Shown: in pieces, positions 18,856-28,030 of the stretch | How the letters are laid out: each line of letters starts with the position of its first letter | Position numbering within the stretch: the first letter of the stretch is position 1 | Source of the DNA: Caballeronia sp. LZ062 | Lineage (GTDB): Bacteria > Pseudomonadota > Gammaproteobacteria > Burkholderiales > Burkholderiaceae | DNA length: 64,000 nucleotides | NCBI RefSeq assembly: GCF_031450785.1 | Contig: NZ_JARTWB010000002.1 | Coordinates: forward strand, 868,001-932,000 | Direction: 5' to 3' | The notes under the pieces: generated by a model | The model's database searches: none | What the model was told of the DNA's origin: nothing | What the model saw: the letters and a program-made list of their open reading frames with translations, nothing else | Position numbers and translations under genes: made by a program

Positions 18856-19605
18856 TCAATACAAGTGCAGCCAGCGCCACACGTGAAAACGCGCCAGGCC
18901 CACGAGTTCATGCAATGCAAGCTCGCCATTCTCCAGGCTTCGGTAGCGCGGAATCACCGTCAGCCGATTCTCACGCACGTCGGAGACATACGGTTGCGGT
19001 TCGTAGCCGAAGGCTTCGAAGGCACGAAGCGAACGCCGCATGTGATAGGCGGATGTGATGACGATCAAGGCATTGTCATGTGCGTTGCCTAAGATGCCGG
19101 CCACGTTTCGCGCGTTCTGGTACGTGTCGAGGCTCCTGTTCTCGCGGGTGAGGTCGGCCGGCGCGACGCCCTGACCCAGCACGTACGGCGCGTAGTTGTC
19201 CGCTTCGGCCTGTCCGTGGTGTTGCGGATCGCCGCCGCTCAGAATCACGCGGCAGGAGGCGCCGGTGTCGCGGCATTGCCGATACAGCCGCGCCGCCGCG
19301 ACAATGCGCGGCATTGAATCCCGTTTTGGGACGAGTTCGCCGTGGTGCCGGGCCGTGCCGCCGCCCATCAGCACGATGACGGTTTTCGGCGCAAAGGACG
19401 GCGGGATCGTCTGCTCATAGCCGCGCTGCGCGAGCGCAAGGAGCGGTCTCGTGAGCCAGCCGGCTCCGAGGCCCCAGGCGAGCAGAAGGGTGACGATGAC
19501 AATCGCCGTGCGCAGGCGCTTGCAAAACACAAACAATGCAAAAAAAAGCAGCAATAAAGTAAATAGAACCAATTTAATTGGAGTAACGTATTGGTTTAAG
19601 GGCAA
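18856..19605 (-). CDS. YdcF/SanA-like DUF218 membrane protein
   Basis: A 249-residue protein with two N-terminal membrane segments (about residues 10-30 and 34-56) followed by a DUF218 domain: TVIVLMGGGTARHHGE, SCRVILSGGDPQHHG, LTRENRSLDTYQNARNV and ALIVITSAYHMRRSLRAFE. The family includes ElyC and SanA, envelope proteins linked to peptidoglycan precursor handling and vancomycin tolerance; the exact role here is unknown. It starts with TTG at 19605, preceded by GGAG at a good distance; no ATG lies before the conserved domain. The first coding segment is clearly AT-richer than the neighbours, as expected for membrane-spanning codons. Confidence 0.85.
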   Translation of the reverse strand: MPLNQYVTPIKLVLFTLLLLFFALFVFCKRLRTAIVIVTLLLAWGLGAGWLTRPLLALAQRGYEQTIPPSFAPKTVIVLMGGGTARHHGELVPKRDSMPRIVAAARLYRQCRDTGASCRVILSGGDPQHHGQAEADNYAPYVLGQGVAPADLTRENRSLDTYQNARNVAGILGNAHDNALIVITSAYHMRRSLRAFEAFGYEPQPYVSDVRENRLTVIPRYRSLENGELALHELVGLARFHVWRWLHLY

Positions 19606-19852
19606 TTTGCTCCGTCATCGCGTGGTCAGAGCGCATCGGCGGTTGTCGCAGTAAAGCGCGTGATCAACGCGCTCTCCACGGGGGCTTTTAATAGAAAGCA
19701 GCACCTAGCGCAAGCGGCGGCCAAACATTCAGGCAGCGAACGCTTAAATCGTTCGCTCGCGCGAAATTCGGCGCGCCGCGTTTAGTCGACGTCGCGGACC
19801 GTCTTGCGACCGTCACGAGCGTCGTCATGGCTGCACAGGAAGAAAAAACGAG

Positions 19853-20164
19853 ATGACCACGTATTCCAACGAAGCGGTACTCGAAGCACTTCGCCGGGCG
19901 CAGTATCGTCAAGTTCCGTGGGCGAAACGCCCCAACGTTTTCGACCGTCTTCGCGCCCTCGGGCTGCTGGAACTCGCGCGGCAACGCACCGTCGCGCCGG
20001 CGCCGGGTTTCCACGCACCGGTCGACATCGCGGTCGTGACCGAACGCGGCAAGCAGGAATTCACGCGGCTCTCACGCGATGAACGCTCCATCGACTGGGA
20101 TTTGCGTCGCGCTGAACCGTATATTTTCGGTGGCCACGAAGCGGTGCTCGAAGCGAGAATCTGA
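19853..20164 (+). CDS. Small hypothetical protein, possible winged-helix fold
   Basis: A 103-residue protein I cannot assign to a named family. It starts ATG 19853 after AGGAAG. The pattern AVLEALRRAQY, FDRLRALGLLEL, DIAVVTERGKQEFTRL follows the helix, recognition helix and wing of small winged-helix proteins, with T-E-R-G as the wing turn. It may be a DNA-binding regulator or a phage-like remnant. It stands alone between the YdcF gene (divergent) and a minus-strand exported protein. Confidence 0.6.
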   Translation: MTTYSNEAVLEALRRAQYRQVPWAKRPNVFDRLRALGLLELARQRTVAPAPGFHAPVDIAVVTERGKQEFTRLSRDERSIDWDLRRAEPYIFGGHEAVLEARI

Positions 20165-20214
20165 GCGAATCGGCTGCGGCATCTTTGCGATGCCGCGTAG
20201 GAGTGCGGAGTTCG

Positions 20215-20243
20215 AAAAAAAGCCCGTGTCCGAAGACACGGGC
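20215..20243 (-). terminator. Terminator for the minus-strand gene at 20343-20594
   Basis: GCCCGTGTC/GACACGGGC stem with a CGAA-type loop (20222-20243); read on the minus strand it is followed by a run of seven T (20221-20215). Confidence 0.85.
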
Positions 20244-20342
20244 AGACCGGATTCCACTGTTGCCATGCTGTGCTCATGGCACAACGTGTGACTGAGCAAG
20301 CCGCGCCGGGTTCCGCGCCAGCGCAGAGTTCATGCGCCAGAA

Positions 20343-20594
20343 TCAGTGATGCGGCGAGCGTTCTTCGCGGTCGTTGTCCGGACGCGCGCGTGCATTGCTT
20401 GCGATGTCGCCACGCAGATCGCCCCGCGGCGCGGGCGGCGTCGAGACCCGAGCGCGGGCGGCGTCCGGCGGCGCGGGTGCGGATGTCTTCGCGCTCAGAC
20501 GCAGATCGGCTGCTGGCGGCTGCGCGTGAGCGACGGACGCCAGGGCGGCGAGAGCCGTCGGAACGCCGCGCGCGAGCAGTGTCGATACCTTCAT
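20343..20594 (-). CDS. Small exported hypothetical protein
   Basis: An 83-residue protein with an apparent signal peptide (MKVSTLLARGVPTALAALASVAHA) and a Pro/Ala/Arg/Asp-rich remainder ending EERSPHH. No domain is recognised. A real terminator follows it on the same strand, which supports transcription, but low-complexity composition in a high-GC genome makes coding uncertain. Confidence 0.5.
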   Translation of the reverse strand: MKVSTLLARGVPTALAALASVAHAQPPAADLRLSAKTSAPAPPDAARARVSTPPAPRGDLRGDIASNARARPDNDREERSPHH

Positions 20595-20747
20595 GAGAGT
20601 GTCCTGAGGTCCCGGTGGGACCCTGTTGGGTCACTCATCACGCTAAGCCTCGATCAGTCGAGACGCTGTAAGTAATCGTAAAGAGTTGTATCGCGCGACG
20701 AGCGGCGCGATGTCGGCTGGAACGCCGGGAAGGAATGCCAAGAAGAC

Positions 20748-20775
20748 GCCGAAGCCGGATGTGGCCGGCTTCGGC
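20748..20775 (-). terminator. Hairpin after the stand-alone DUF4096 gene
   Basis: A perfect 11-bp stem GCCGAAGCCGG/CCGGCTTCGGC (20748-20758 with 20765-20775); read on the minus strand it is followed by GTCTTCTT. It lies 17 bp past the stop of the 20792 gene. Confidence 0.65.
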
Positions 20776-20791
20776 TTCGAGCGCGGTACGC

Positions 20792-21193
20792 TCAGGCCAT
20801 TTTGGCCGGTGCGCGCCACGATTCGGGATTGGTCCAGAACGCGCCGCGCAGGCGGTCACGGCTGGGCGGCGCGGGCGGCTTCACGGCGCTCGATCCGATG
20901 CGTCCGCGCAACGACACTTCGCGGCCGTTGTTCGAAAGACGCTTCACGATCTCCGCGAGCGTGCCGTCGGCCTGCCATTCGTCGAAACGGCGGCGGCAAG
21001 TGGGGGGCGAGGGATAACGGCCCGGCAGCTTCGACCAGCCTTCGCCCGTCGACAACACCCACAGCACGGCGTTGACCACCGACCGCGCTTCGACGCGCGG
21101 TCGGCCGCGCCGCTCGCTGCGCGCGGGCTCCGAACAGAACAACGCCTCAACCAGCGCCCACTCGTTATCTCTCAAATCGTCGAACAGCACCAT
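20792..21193 (-). CDS. Stand-alone DUF4096 (IS5-type transposase N-terminal) protein
   Basis: A 133-residue protein matching the N-terminal helix-turn-helix region of IS5-type transposases: LRDNEWALVEALF, GRPRVEARSVVNAVLWVLSTG, WSKLPGRYPSPPTCRRRFDEW. It ends about 40 residues after this region, and no DDE catalytic domain follows in any frame before the terminator at 20748. No inverted repeats or target duplications were seen around it. ATG 21193 follows a good GAGGTGAGAG site; longer open frame upstream to 21523 is rejected. A paralogue of the same size is at 48721-49137. It is best read as a domesticated DNA-binding protein, or as a decayed transposase. Confidence 0.8.
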   Translation of the reverse strand: MVLFDDLRDNEWALVEALFCSEPARSERRGRPRVEARSVVNAVLWVLSTGEGWSKLPGRYPSPPTCRRRFDEWQADGTLAEIVKRLSNNGREVSLRGRIGSSAVKPPAPPSRDRLRGAFWTNPESWRAPAKMA

Positions 21194-21588
21194 ATCTCTC
21201 ACCTCAGCGAAGCTAACCCCGGTGCGCTGCCCCGCGCCGCGCACTCTGGTCGGAATCCGATGAACGAATACCAAGGAAAGGCCGAAGCGGCTGCGGCAAA
21301 CCAGTTTCCGATACGTCCGCTGTGACTTCGACCTCTGTGCGCAATGAAATGCGAGAACCGTGCCATGCATGTCGCAAAATCCGGGAAACCCGCATGGCAG
21401 TAGGCTGACGCGATGCCAGCATGGCCCGTATAAGACCCGAAACGGATTGATTAAGAAATCGGGACAATCACCAATCCTGTGCAGCAGGCCCATCGGACGT
21501 GCGTTACCACCGATATGCTGCACCGCAGCGAAACCGGCATTAGCGCCTATAATTGCGCATGAAAAATCGCAATTAATGAATCGTCGGA
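21194..21588. other. Divergent intergenic region before the LysR gene
   Basis: This 395-bp gap separates the DUF4096 gene from the LysR gene. Apart from the regulatory element at 21548-21574 I see no gene; short frames here have no conserved features. Confidence 0.5.
21548..21574 (+). promoter_or_regulatory. -10 box with overlapping inverted repeat upstream of the LysR gene
   Basis: TATAAT (21548-21553) overlaps the left arm of a perfect inverted repeat AATTGCG-N10-CGCAATT (21551-21557 with 21568-21574), 15 bp before the LysR start. Autoregulation by LysR proteins at such sites is common; the -35 is weak. Confidence 0.5.
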
Positions 21589-22500
21589 ATGAACGCTTCT
21601 CTGAACGTGACGCTGCGCCAGCTGCGCGTCTTTATCGAGGTGTCGAAGCTGCGCAGCTTCAGCCGCGCCGGCGCCGAGATCGGCCTCACGCAATCGGCCG
21701 TGAGCCGGTCTGTGCGTGAGCTGGAGAGCGAGATCGGGTTGAAGCTGATTGACCGGACCACGCGCGAAGTCCAGCTGACCGACGTCGGCATTGATCTGGT
21801 CGGCACCGTTTCGCGTCTGCTCGCCGATCTGGACGAAGCGCTGCGCGAAGCACGCGACCTGGGTCAGCAGCGTCGCGGCCGCGTGATCGTCGCGGCGAGC
21901 CCGACGATCGCGTGCCGGCTGATGCCGCGCGTCATCGCCTCGTGTTCGCGGCAGTTTCCGCTCGTTGCGCTCAGTCTGCGCGACGACGTGCAGTCGGACG
22001 TGCTGCGCAAGGTGAAGTCGGGCGAAGTGGATTTCGGCGTCGTCATCGGCCCGTTCTCCGCCGACGATCTGCACGGCGAACCGGTGATGACCGATTCCTT
22101 CTGCCTCGTCGCGCGGCGCGATCATCCGCTCGCGCACGAACGCGCCGCGCCGTGGGAGGCGCTCGCGGGCGAGCGGCTCGTCATGCTCGATCACGCGTCG
22201 GGCAGCCGCCCGATTATCGACGCCGTCATGCAGCAGCACGGCGTCGAAGCGCAGGTGGTGCAGGAGCTCGGCCATTCGGCGACCGTGTTCGGGCTCGTCG
22301 AGGCGGGCGTCGGCGTCAGCGTGCTGCCGTGGCTCGCGCTGCCGTTGCCGGCGGATTCGTCGCTCGTCGCGCTGCCGCTCGAACCGCGCGCCGAACGCAC
22401 TGTTGAACTCGTGCGTCGCCGGGATCGCTCGCTCTCGCCGGCGGCGCAGTCGGTCTGGTCGCTGATCGCGGGGCTGCCGCGGCGTGCGGAAGACCTCTAA
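21589..22500 (+). CDS. LysR-family transcriptional regulator
   Basis: A 303-residue regulator with the N-terminal winged helix (LRQLRVFIEVSKLRSFSRAGAEIGLTQ..., then VRELESEIGLKLIDR) and the periplasmic-binding-like effector domain from about residue 90. Length and layout are standard for LysR regulators. It is 77 bp upstream of, and in the same direction as, an aminotransferase gene, so it may control that gene together with itself. The effector is not known. Confidence 0.93.
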   Translation: MNASLNVTLRQLRVFIEVSKLRSFSRAGAEIGLTQSAVSRSVRELESEIGLKLIDRTTREVQLTDVGIDLVGTVSRLLADLDEALREARDLGQQRRGRVIVAASPTIACRLMPRVIASCSRQFPLVALSLRDDVQSDVLRKVKSGEVDFGVVIGPFSADDLHGEPVMTDSFCLVARRDHPLAHERAAPWEALAGERLVMLDHASGSRPIIDAVMQQHGVEAQVVQELGHSATVFGLVEAGVGVSVLPWLALPLPADSSLVALPLEPRAERTVELVRRRDRSLSPAAQSVWSLIAGLPRRAEDL

Positions 22501-22577
22501 AACGCGCGCTTTTCGGCGCGTCATCTCGAAAATGCATGCTGCCGCGTTAGACTTCTTCCTTTTGGACGGAGCGGGCG

Positions 22578-23819
22578 ATGAGTGAATCGGAAGGCGCGGT
22601 GATCGCTGAATTGAGCGGCTTGACGGCAGCACAGACGCACGAAGGCGGTGCGCCCAACGCCCGCGACGCGGTGCGCGCGTTGCGTCCCTCGCAGATTCGC
22701 GAAGTCGCGAACGCCGGCTTCGGCGTGCCGGACGTGCTGCCGTTCTGGTTCGGCGAATCGGACCGGGTGACGCCCGAGTTCATCCGCGATGCGGCGAGCC
22801 GCGCGCTCGCCGACGGCGCGACGTTTTACACGCACAACCTCGGCATCGCGCCGTTGCGCGAGGCGCTCGGCCGCTATGTCACCGCGCTGCACGGCGCGAC
22901 GCCCGCCGCCAACATCGCGGTGACGAGCGCCGGCGTCAACGCGCTGATGCTGGCGGCGCAGCTCGTCGCCGGCGCGGGCGACCGGGTGGTTGCCGTGACG
23001 CCGCTGTGGCCGAATCTCGTCGAGATTCCGAAGATTTTAGGTGCGTCGGTCGAGACGGTCTCGCTAACCTACGGCGCCCGTGGGTGGACACTTGACCTGG
23101 ACCGCCTGCTCGCCGCGCTGACGCCGTCCACGCGCATGTTGATGATCAACTCGCCGAACAACCCGACCGGCTGGACGATGACGCGCGACGAGCAGCGCAT
23201 CGTCTTGGAACACTGCCGGCGTCACGGTATCTGGATCGTGGCCGACGAAGTCTACGAGCGCCTGTATTACGGCCCGGGCGCGGGCGTCGCGCCGTCGTTC
23301 CTGGATCTCGCCGATCGTGACGAGCGCGTGATCGCGGTCAATTCTTTCTCGAAGGCGTGGCTCATGACGGGCTGGCGGCTCGGCTGGCTGGTCGCGCCGG
23401 GGCGGCTCATGGACGATCTCGGCAAGCTCGTCGAGTACAACACGTCGTGTGCGCCGTCGTTCGTGCAGCAGGCGGGCATCGTCGCGGTGGAGCAGGGCGA
23501 GTCGTTCACGCAAGCGCTCGTGGCGGACCTGCGCGCGAGCCGCGACCATCTGGTGAACGCGCTGCAAACCATCGATGGTGTCGACGTACGCGCGCCCGAC
23601 GGTGCGATGTATCTGTTTTTCTCGCTGCCGGGCGCGGCGCGCAGCCTCGAGCTGTGCAAGGCGCTCGTGAAAGAGGCGGGCCTCGGGCTCGCGCCGGGCA
23701 GCGCGTTCGGCGCGGAAGGCGAAGGCTTCGTGCGCTGGTGCTACGCGTGCGATCCGGCGCGCCTCGATGTCGGCGTCGAACGCTTGCGGCGGTTTCTGTC
23801 CACGCGCGGCGCCAAGTAG
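22578..23819 (+). CDS. PLP-dependent class I/II aminotransferase
   Basis: A 413-residue fold-type I aminotransferase. The PLP lysine is Lys259 in NSFSKAWLMTGWRLGW; the SPNNPTGW and ADEVYERLYY motifs that hold the cofactor and the C-terminal Arg region (FVRWCYACDPARLD) are present. The sequence fits the broad aspartate/aromatic aminotransferase group; the specific amino donor cannot be named. It follows the LysR gene in the same direction and ends at a terminator 31 bp later. The first 35 residues are less conserved and the start could lie slightly downstream. Confidence 0.88.
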   Translation: MSESEGAVIAELSGLTAAQTHEGGAPNARDAVRALRPSQIREVANAGFGVPDVLPFWFGESDRVTPEFIRDAASRALADGATFYTHNLGIAPLREALGRYVTALHGATPAANIAVTSAGVNALMLAAQLVAGAGDRVVAVTPLWPNLVEIPKILGASVETVSLTYGARGWTLDLDRLLAALTPSTRMLMINSPNNPTGWTMTRDEQRIVLEHCRRHGIWIVADEVYERLYYGPGAGVAPSFLDLADRDERVIAVNSFSKAWLMTGWRLGWLVAPGRLMDDLGKLVEYNTSCAPSFVQQAGIVAVEQGESFTQALVADLRASRDHLVNALQTIDGVDVRAPDGAMYLFFSLPGAARSLELCKALVKEAGLGLAPGSAFGAEGEGFVRWCYACDPARLDVGVERLRRFLSTRGAK

Positions 23820-24155
23820 CGCACCGGGCGGCGCGCGAAGTGAGCCGGGCGGGGGCGTAATGGATCACCTTTACGCCCCGGTTCTTTTTGCGTAATATGG
23901 CGCTCAGTCACGCGCTTTCGCCTATGAAAGCGCCACCTCGTCCGGCTGGGATGGCCCGGCGATTCGCTCACCGATCGCCCATTGTCGCCTCTCCCCGGTG
24001 CGTGCTCCCAATCAATATGACCGATTACAATCGGGCGAGCGCGTCTTGAAACTCCGCGTCCAGCTTTATCGTGCGGCACCGCTTCGGTGACGTTCGAACT
24101 CGCTCAGGCTCGTTTTGAACCGGATCATTGACCATACAGGGTTGACCCAAGCTGC
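23820..24155 (+). other. Intergenic region before scpB
   Basis: A 336-bp gap with the aminotransferase terminator (23851-23889) at its left end. The remainder should hold the scpB promoter, but no well-spaced -35/-10 pair stands out. No gene is supported. Confidence 0.4.
23851..23889 (+). terminator. Terminator of the aminotransferase gene
   Basis: GGGGCGTAA (23852-23860) pairs with TTACGCCCC (23871-23879) around a ten-base loop, followed by GGTTCTTTTT. Confidence 0.8.
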
Positions 24156-25166
24156 ATGAATACCCAAGAGGCGAAAATCGTCCTCGAGACTGCTTTGATC
24201 TGCGCGCAGGAACCGCTGCGGGTGAATGACTTGCGCAAGCTCTTCGCCGACGACATTTCGGCCGATACCGTGCGCACGCTGCTCGAAGGACTACAGGCTG
24301 ATTGGTCGGGGCGCGGCGTCGAGCTCGTGGCGCTCGCCTCAGGGTGGCGCTTTCAGAGCAAGCCCGCCATGCGGACGTATCTCGACCGGCTCAATCCGGA
24401 AAAGCCGCCGAAATATTCGCGGGCCGTGCTCGAAACGCTCGCCATTATTGCTTATCGGCAGCCAGTTACGCGGGGCGATATCGAAGAAATTCGCGGCGTC
24501 ACGGTGAACACGCAGGTGGTGAAGCAACTGGAAGATCGCGGTTGGATCGAAGTAATCGGTCATCGCGACGTTCCTGGCCGGCCCGCGCTGTATGCCACGA
24601 CGAAGCAGTTTCTCGACGATCTCGGCCTGACCGCGCTCGACGAGTTGCCTGCGCTGGACAACCCGTCGGCGCAGTTCGAAGCGTCGCTGCTCGCGCAGCA
24701 TTCGATCGATTTTCCGGATGGCGCGGCGGCGCAGACGCCGTCTGCCGAAAGCGCGCAGCGCGAGGCGGAAGTCGTCGCGGATTCTGCTCAGGCTGGCGCA
24801 GAAGGCGCCGGTCCGGAGCTTGCGGCCGAAGCCCCTACGCAGGACATGACGCACGTTTCGCCACAGGAAGCAGCGCAGGCCGGAACGCTTCGTGCGAGCG
24901 AAGGATCCGAAATCAACGCCTTGGCGCAAGTCCGCCTGATCCCGGCGGTCGATGCATCAGAGACAGAGCAAGCGCCTGCGTTGGCCGACGCAGACGTTGC
25001 AGACGAAGCGGGCGCGCCGCCACCGGCGGCTGCCGATTCGCATGAAGAGCACGATCGGGCGGACGCCCGCGCATCGAATGACGTCGATCTTAGCGACGTC
25101 GCACCGAACGACGGCGAGCCGAACGACGGCGACCGCGACGAAGAACCGAAGGCGCGCCGCGCCTGA
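24156..25166 (+). CDS. scpB: Segregation and condensation protein B
   Basis: The first 190 residues are ScpB, two winged-helix domains that pair with ScpA and SMC in chromosome condensation: [43 protein letters not shown] and [21 protein letters not shown] are diagnostic. The remaining 145 residues form an acidic Ala/Glu/Asp-rich, probably disordered tail, so the protein (336 residues) is much longer than typical ScpB (about 200). scpA is not adjacent on the right. It is 127 bp upstream of rluB, the common ScpB-RluB order. Confidence 0.93.
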   Translation: MNTQEAKIVLETALICAQEPLRVNDLRKLFADDISADTVRTLLEGLQADWSGRGVELVALASGWRFQSKPAMRTYLDRLNPEKPPKYSRAVLETLAIIAYRQPVTRGDIEEIRGVTVNTQVVKQLEDRGWIEVIGHRDVPGRPALYATTKQFLDDLGLTALDELPALDNPSAQFEASLLAQHSIDFPDGAAAQTPSAESAQREAEVVADSAQAGAEGAGPELAAEAPTQDMTHVSPQEAAQAGTLRASEGSEINALAQVRLIPAVDASETEQAPALADADVADEAGAPPPAAADSHEEHDRADARASNDVDLSDVAPNDGEPNDGDRDEEPKARRA

Positions 25167-25293
25167 CGCAATTGCATGGCCCCTGATTCAACTGGCTCCC
25201 GATAAAACATCACGTCGAAGACGAGAGCCGGACCGGTCAGCGGATATTTTTGACGCACCCGCCAGGGTGCGCAATTCGACATTTGAGGTTGTT

Positions 25294-27219
25294 TTGACAC
25301 ACTCCCACGACAGCGATTCGCCCGAATCCGCGCGCCCCGTGCATGGCGCGGACGCCCATGAGTCGGCCGATGCCGGCGAACGCACGCGCACCGACGACAG
25401 CGCCGACGGCGACGATCGTCCGCGTCGCGGCCTGCGCCGCGGGCCGCGCAGTCTGATCGCACGACGCCGTGCTGTCGCCAAGACCAAGGGCGCCGACGGC
25501 GCGCCGGCGGAGTCCGGCGCGGAGGCGGAAGCGCCGCCGGAAGGCGCCGTCGCCGCGCAGGTTCGCAAACCTCGCAAGGAGGCAGGCGCAAAGGCGCCGC
25601 GTCAGGCCGCAGCCCAGCGCGACGCCGCCGACGCGCAGCAGGGCGCCGCGAAGCAGGACGCCGCTCGACAAGGCGGCCGCAAGCGCGCGCGTCGCGACGA
25701 GGGCGAAGTCGCCGTGGAAGCCTCGGGCGACGCCGCAACGCGCGCGCCGCGAGAAGGGGCGCGACGCAAGAATCCCCAGCAAAAGCGTGAACGCCAGGCG
25801 GGCAAGCGCACCGATACGGGCCCCGCGACTGTCGAGAGCGCGGCGGCCGCCGCCGTCGACGACGTGTTCGCGTACGTCACGTCGCCTGCTTTCGACGCGG
25901 ACAACGGCTCGGCGGGCGTGCGCGCGCCGATGCTCCGGCGTGGCCGCAACGCGCCCCAGCAAAAGCGCGTGCTCGAACCGGACGACGACGCGCCGAAGCT
26001 CCACAAGGTGCTGGCCGACGCCGGCATGGGCTCGCGCCGCGACATGGAAGAGTTGATCATCGCCGGGCGTGTGTCCGTGAACGGTGAGCCTGCGCATATC
26101 GGGCAGCGCATCATGCCGACCGACCAGGTGCGCATCAACGGCAAGCCGCTCAAGCGCAAGCTCGCGAGCAAGCCACCGCGCATCCTGCTGTATCACAAGC
26201 CGACTGGCGAGATCGTCAGTCATGCGGACCCCGAAGGGCGACCCTCCGTGTTCGACAAGCTGCCGTCGATGAAGACGGCGAAGTGGCTCGCGGTAGGGCG
26301 GCTCGACTTCAACACGGAGGGGTTGCTGCTGCTCACGACCTCCGGCGATCTGGCGAACCGCTTCATGCATCCGCGTTACAGCGTCGAGCGTGAATACGCG
26401 GTGCGCGTCGTCGGTCAGTTGTCCGAGGCGATGAAGCAGAAGCTGCTCAAAGGCGTCGAGCTCGACGATGGTCCGGCCAACTTCCTCCGAATTCAGGACG
26501 GCGGCGGCGAGGGTACGAACCATTGGTATCACGTCGCGCTGGCAGAAGGCCGCAACCGCGAAGTGCGCCGCATGTTCGAAGCAGCCGGGCTGATGGTCAG
26601 CCGGCTGATCCGCACGCGCCATGGTCCGATCGCCTTGCCGCGCGGCCTCAAGCGCGGCCGCTGGGAAGAACTCGAAGACAATCAGGTGCGCAGCCTCATG
26701 GCGGCAGTCGGCCTGAAGGCGCCGACGGCCGAAAAGGGTGGCCGCAGCGCGGCGCCGCGCGTCCAGCCTGACCCGATGCAAACGTCGATGGGCTTCATCA
26801 CGCGCGAGCCGGTTCTCAGTTCGCACTCGCGCATGGCGCAGACGCCGGCGCGCGGCGGCCGGCGCGGCGGCGCGGGCGGGCTTCCGGGCACGTTCGGCGC
26901 GAGCGGGCTCGGCGGCATGGGCGGCTTCGGCGGCAACACGGGCAATGCGGGCAACACCGGCGGGACGGGGCGGCGCGGCGGCCGGGAAGTCAACGGCAAT
27001 CGCATCGGCAATGAACCGAACGGCAATCGTGCGAACGGCGGCCGGTCGGGGCAGCGCAATGCGCGCGGTCAGGCTCCGCAGGCCATGAACGGCCCGGCCA
27101 AGCGTCAGCCAAGCGGCAACGGCCCGCGCGGCAATCGTCAGGGCGGCGCGCAGCAAGGCGCGGGGCAAGGCAAGGCCGGCGCCGGTCGCGGCCCGCGCAA
27201 CCGCACGCGCGGACGCTGA
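25294..27219 (+). CDS. rluB: 23S rRNA pseudouridine(2605) synthase
   Basis: The central part is a RsuA/RluB-type pseudouridine synthase: S4 RNA-binding domain ([20 protein letters not shown]), catalytic Asp in [14 protein letters not shown], and the family motif [17 protein letters not shown]. It modifies U2605 of 23S rRNA. The core is flanked by about 230 residues of Ala/Arg/Gly/Lys-rich N-terminal extension and about 150 residues of Gly/Asn/Arg-rich tail. The start is probably TTG 25294 (MTHSHDSD...), 5 nt after GAGG; upstream ATGs have no ribosome-binding site and lie inside scpB. Confidence 0.9.
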   Translation: MTHSHDSDSPESARPVHGADAHESADAGERTRTDDSADGDDRPRRGLRRGPRSLIARRRAVAKTKGADGAPAESGAEAEAPPEGAVAAQVRKPRKEAGAKAPRQAAAQRDAADAQQGAAKQDAARQGGRKRARRDEGEVAVEASGDAATRAPREGARRKNPQQKRERQAGKRTDTGPATVESAAAAAVDDVFAYVTSPAFDADNGSAGVRAPMLRRGRNAPQQKRVLEPDDDAPKLHKVLADAGMGSRRDMEELIIAGRVSVNGEPAHIGQRIMPTDQVRINGKPLKRKLASKPPRILLYHKPTGEIVSHADPEGRPSVFDKLPSMKTAKWLAVGRLDFNTEGLLLLTTSGDLANRFMHPRYSVEREYAVRVVGQLSEAMKQKLLKGVELDDGPANFLRIQDGGGEGTNHWYHVALAEGRNREVRRMFEAAGLMVSRLIRTRHGPIALPRGLKRGRWEELEDNQVRSLMAAVGLKAPTAEKGGRSAAPRVQPDPMQTSMGFITREPVLSSHSRMAQTPARGGRRGGAGGLPGTFGASGLGGMGGFGGNTGNAGNTGGTGRRGGREVNGNRIGNEPNGNRANGGRSGQRNARGQAPQAMNGPAKRQPSGNGPRGNRQGGAQQGAGQGKAGAGRGPRNRTRGR

Positions 27220-27359
27220 ACCGGCGTTGCAGAGCGTTTCGGTCGGCTGCGGCCTCGCCTGCAGCCGACCGCGCAGAGTGCGGCTCGCGCGGCGGCGCCC
27301 GTAATAAGCAAAAAAGCATGCGAACAGGCCCGAAACAGGTCCGATCGCGCGCTTTACGT

Positions 27360-27388
27360 TTGCGTTCATCCCGAAAAATAGCTAAAAT
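27360..27388 (+). promoter_or_regulatory. Probable promoter of the rimP-nusA-infB operon
   Basis: TTGCGT (27360-27365), a 17-bp spacer and TAAAAT (27383-27388) stand in front of the leader hairpin. Confidence 0.5.
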
Positions 27389-27447
27389 CACGGAGTCGCT
27401 GGGCACATAGTTTTTTCGCTGCCCGGGTGCGACCTCGGTTGAAAAAG

Positions 27448-27472
27448 ATGGGCGTTGCGCCCATTTTTTTTT
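27448..27472 (+). terminator. Leader terminator upstream of rimP (candidate attenuator)
   Basis: ATGGGCG/CGCCCAT-type stem with a short TTG loop (27448-27464) is preceded by GAAAAAG and followed by at least eight T. It lies between the promoter and rimP, so it would stop most transcripts unless read through. Confidence 0.75.
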
Positions 27473-27571
27473 GGCTTTTTGGTTCGGCATCTCGGGAGCA
27501 GGGGTGCGCCCAGTCAAGGCGCTCGCCCGCAGGTGTTTCGCGGCGCGAGCGCGAAACACCTTGGAGTTACT

Positions 27572-28030
27572 GTGCAACTGACGGAACTGATTGAAACCAC
27601 GGTCTCGAGCCTGGGCTACGAGCTTGTCGATCTCGAACGTTCGGGAGGCGGCATGCTGCGTATCTATATCGACCAGCCGGCCGGTATCGCCATCGAAGAC
27701 TGCGAGAAAGTCACGCGTCAGCTTCAGTATGTGCTCGAAGTCGAAAACGTCGATTACGACCGCCTCGAAGTGTCGTCGCCGGGGCTCGACCGCCCGCTCA
27801 AGAAGCTGGCCGACTTCGAGCGCTTCGCCGGCAACGAAGCCGTCATCACACTGAAAAAGCCGCTGGACGGGCGCAAGTCGTTCCGCGGCGTTCTGCACGC
27901 CCCCGAGGGCGACAAGATCGGATTGGAATTCGAAGGGAAGGACGGCGCCGCGATGCTCGATTTCACGCTCGCGGACCTCGATAAAGCACGTCTCGTCCCC
28001 AAAGTTGACTTTAGGAGCCGCAAACAATGA
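27572..28030 (+). CDS. rimP: Ribosome maturation factor RimP
   Basis: A 152-residue RimP that helps 30S subunit maturation. Conserved segments are [27 protein letters not shown], the [16 protein letters not shown] helix and [15 protein letters not shown] 27572 follows TTGGAG; the in-frame upstream extension to 27455 crosses the leader hairpin and is rejected. It overlaps nusA by 4 bp, indicating coupled translation. Confidence 0.95.
   Translation: MQLTELIETTVSSLGYELVDLERSGGGMLRIYIDQPAGIAIEDCEKVTRQLQYVLEVENVDYDRLEVSSPGLDRPLKKLADFERFAGNEAVITLKKPLDGRKSFRGVLHAPEGDKIGLEFEGKDGAAMLDFTLADLDKARLVPKVDFRSRKQ

Larger units (their letters stand above)
27220..27571 (+). promoter_or_regulatory. rimP-nusA-infB leader region
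   Basis: A 352-bp gap. After rluB come a promoter near 27359-27388 and, 60 bp later, a terminator-like hairpin (27448-27472), leaving about 100 nt to the rimP start. In E. coli a tRNA gene (metY) lies in this leader; none is visible here. Confidence 0.55.

Noticed and set aside
20792..21193. A complete IS5-type insertion sequence
   Set aside because: No DDE domain, terminal inverted repeats or target-site duplications were found, so I call a stand-alone domain gene instead.
27220..27571. A tRNA gene or riboswitch in the rimP leader
   Set aside because: No cloverleaf or known aptamer core could be seen; only a promoter and a terminator-like hairpin.
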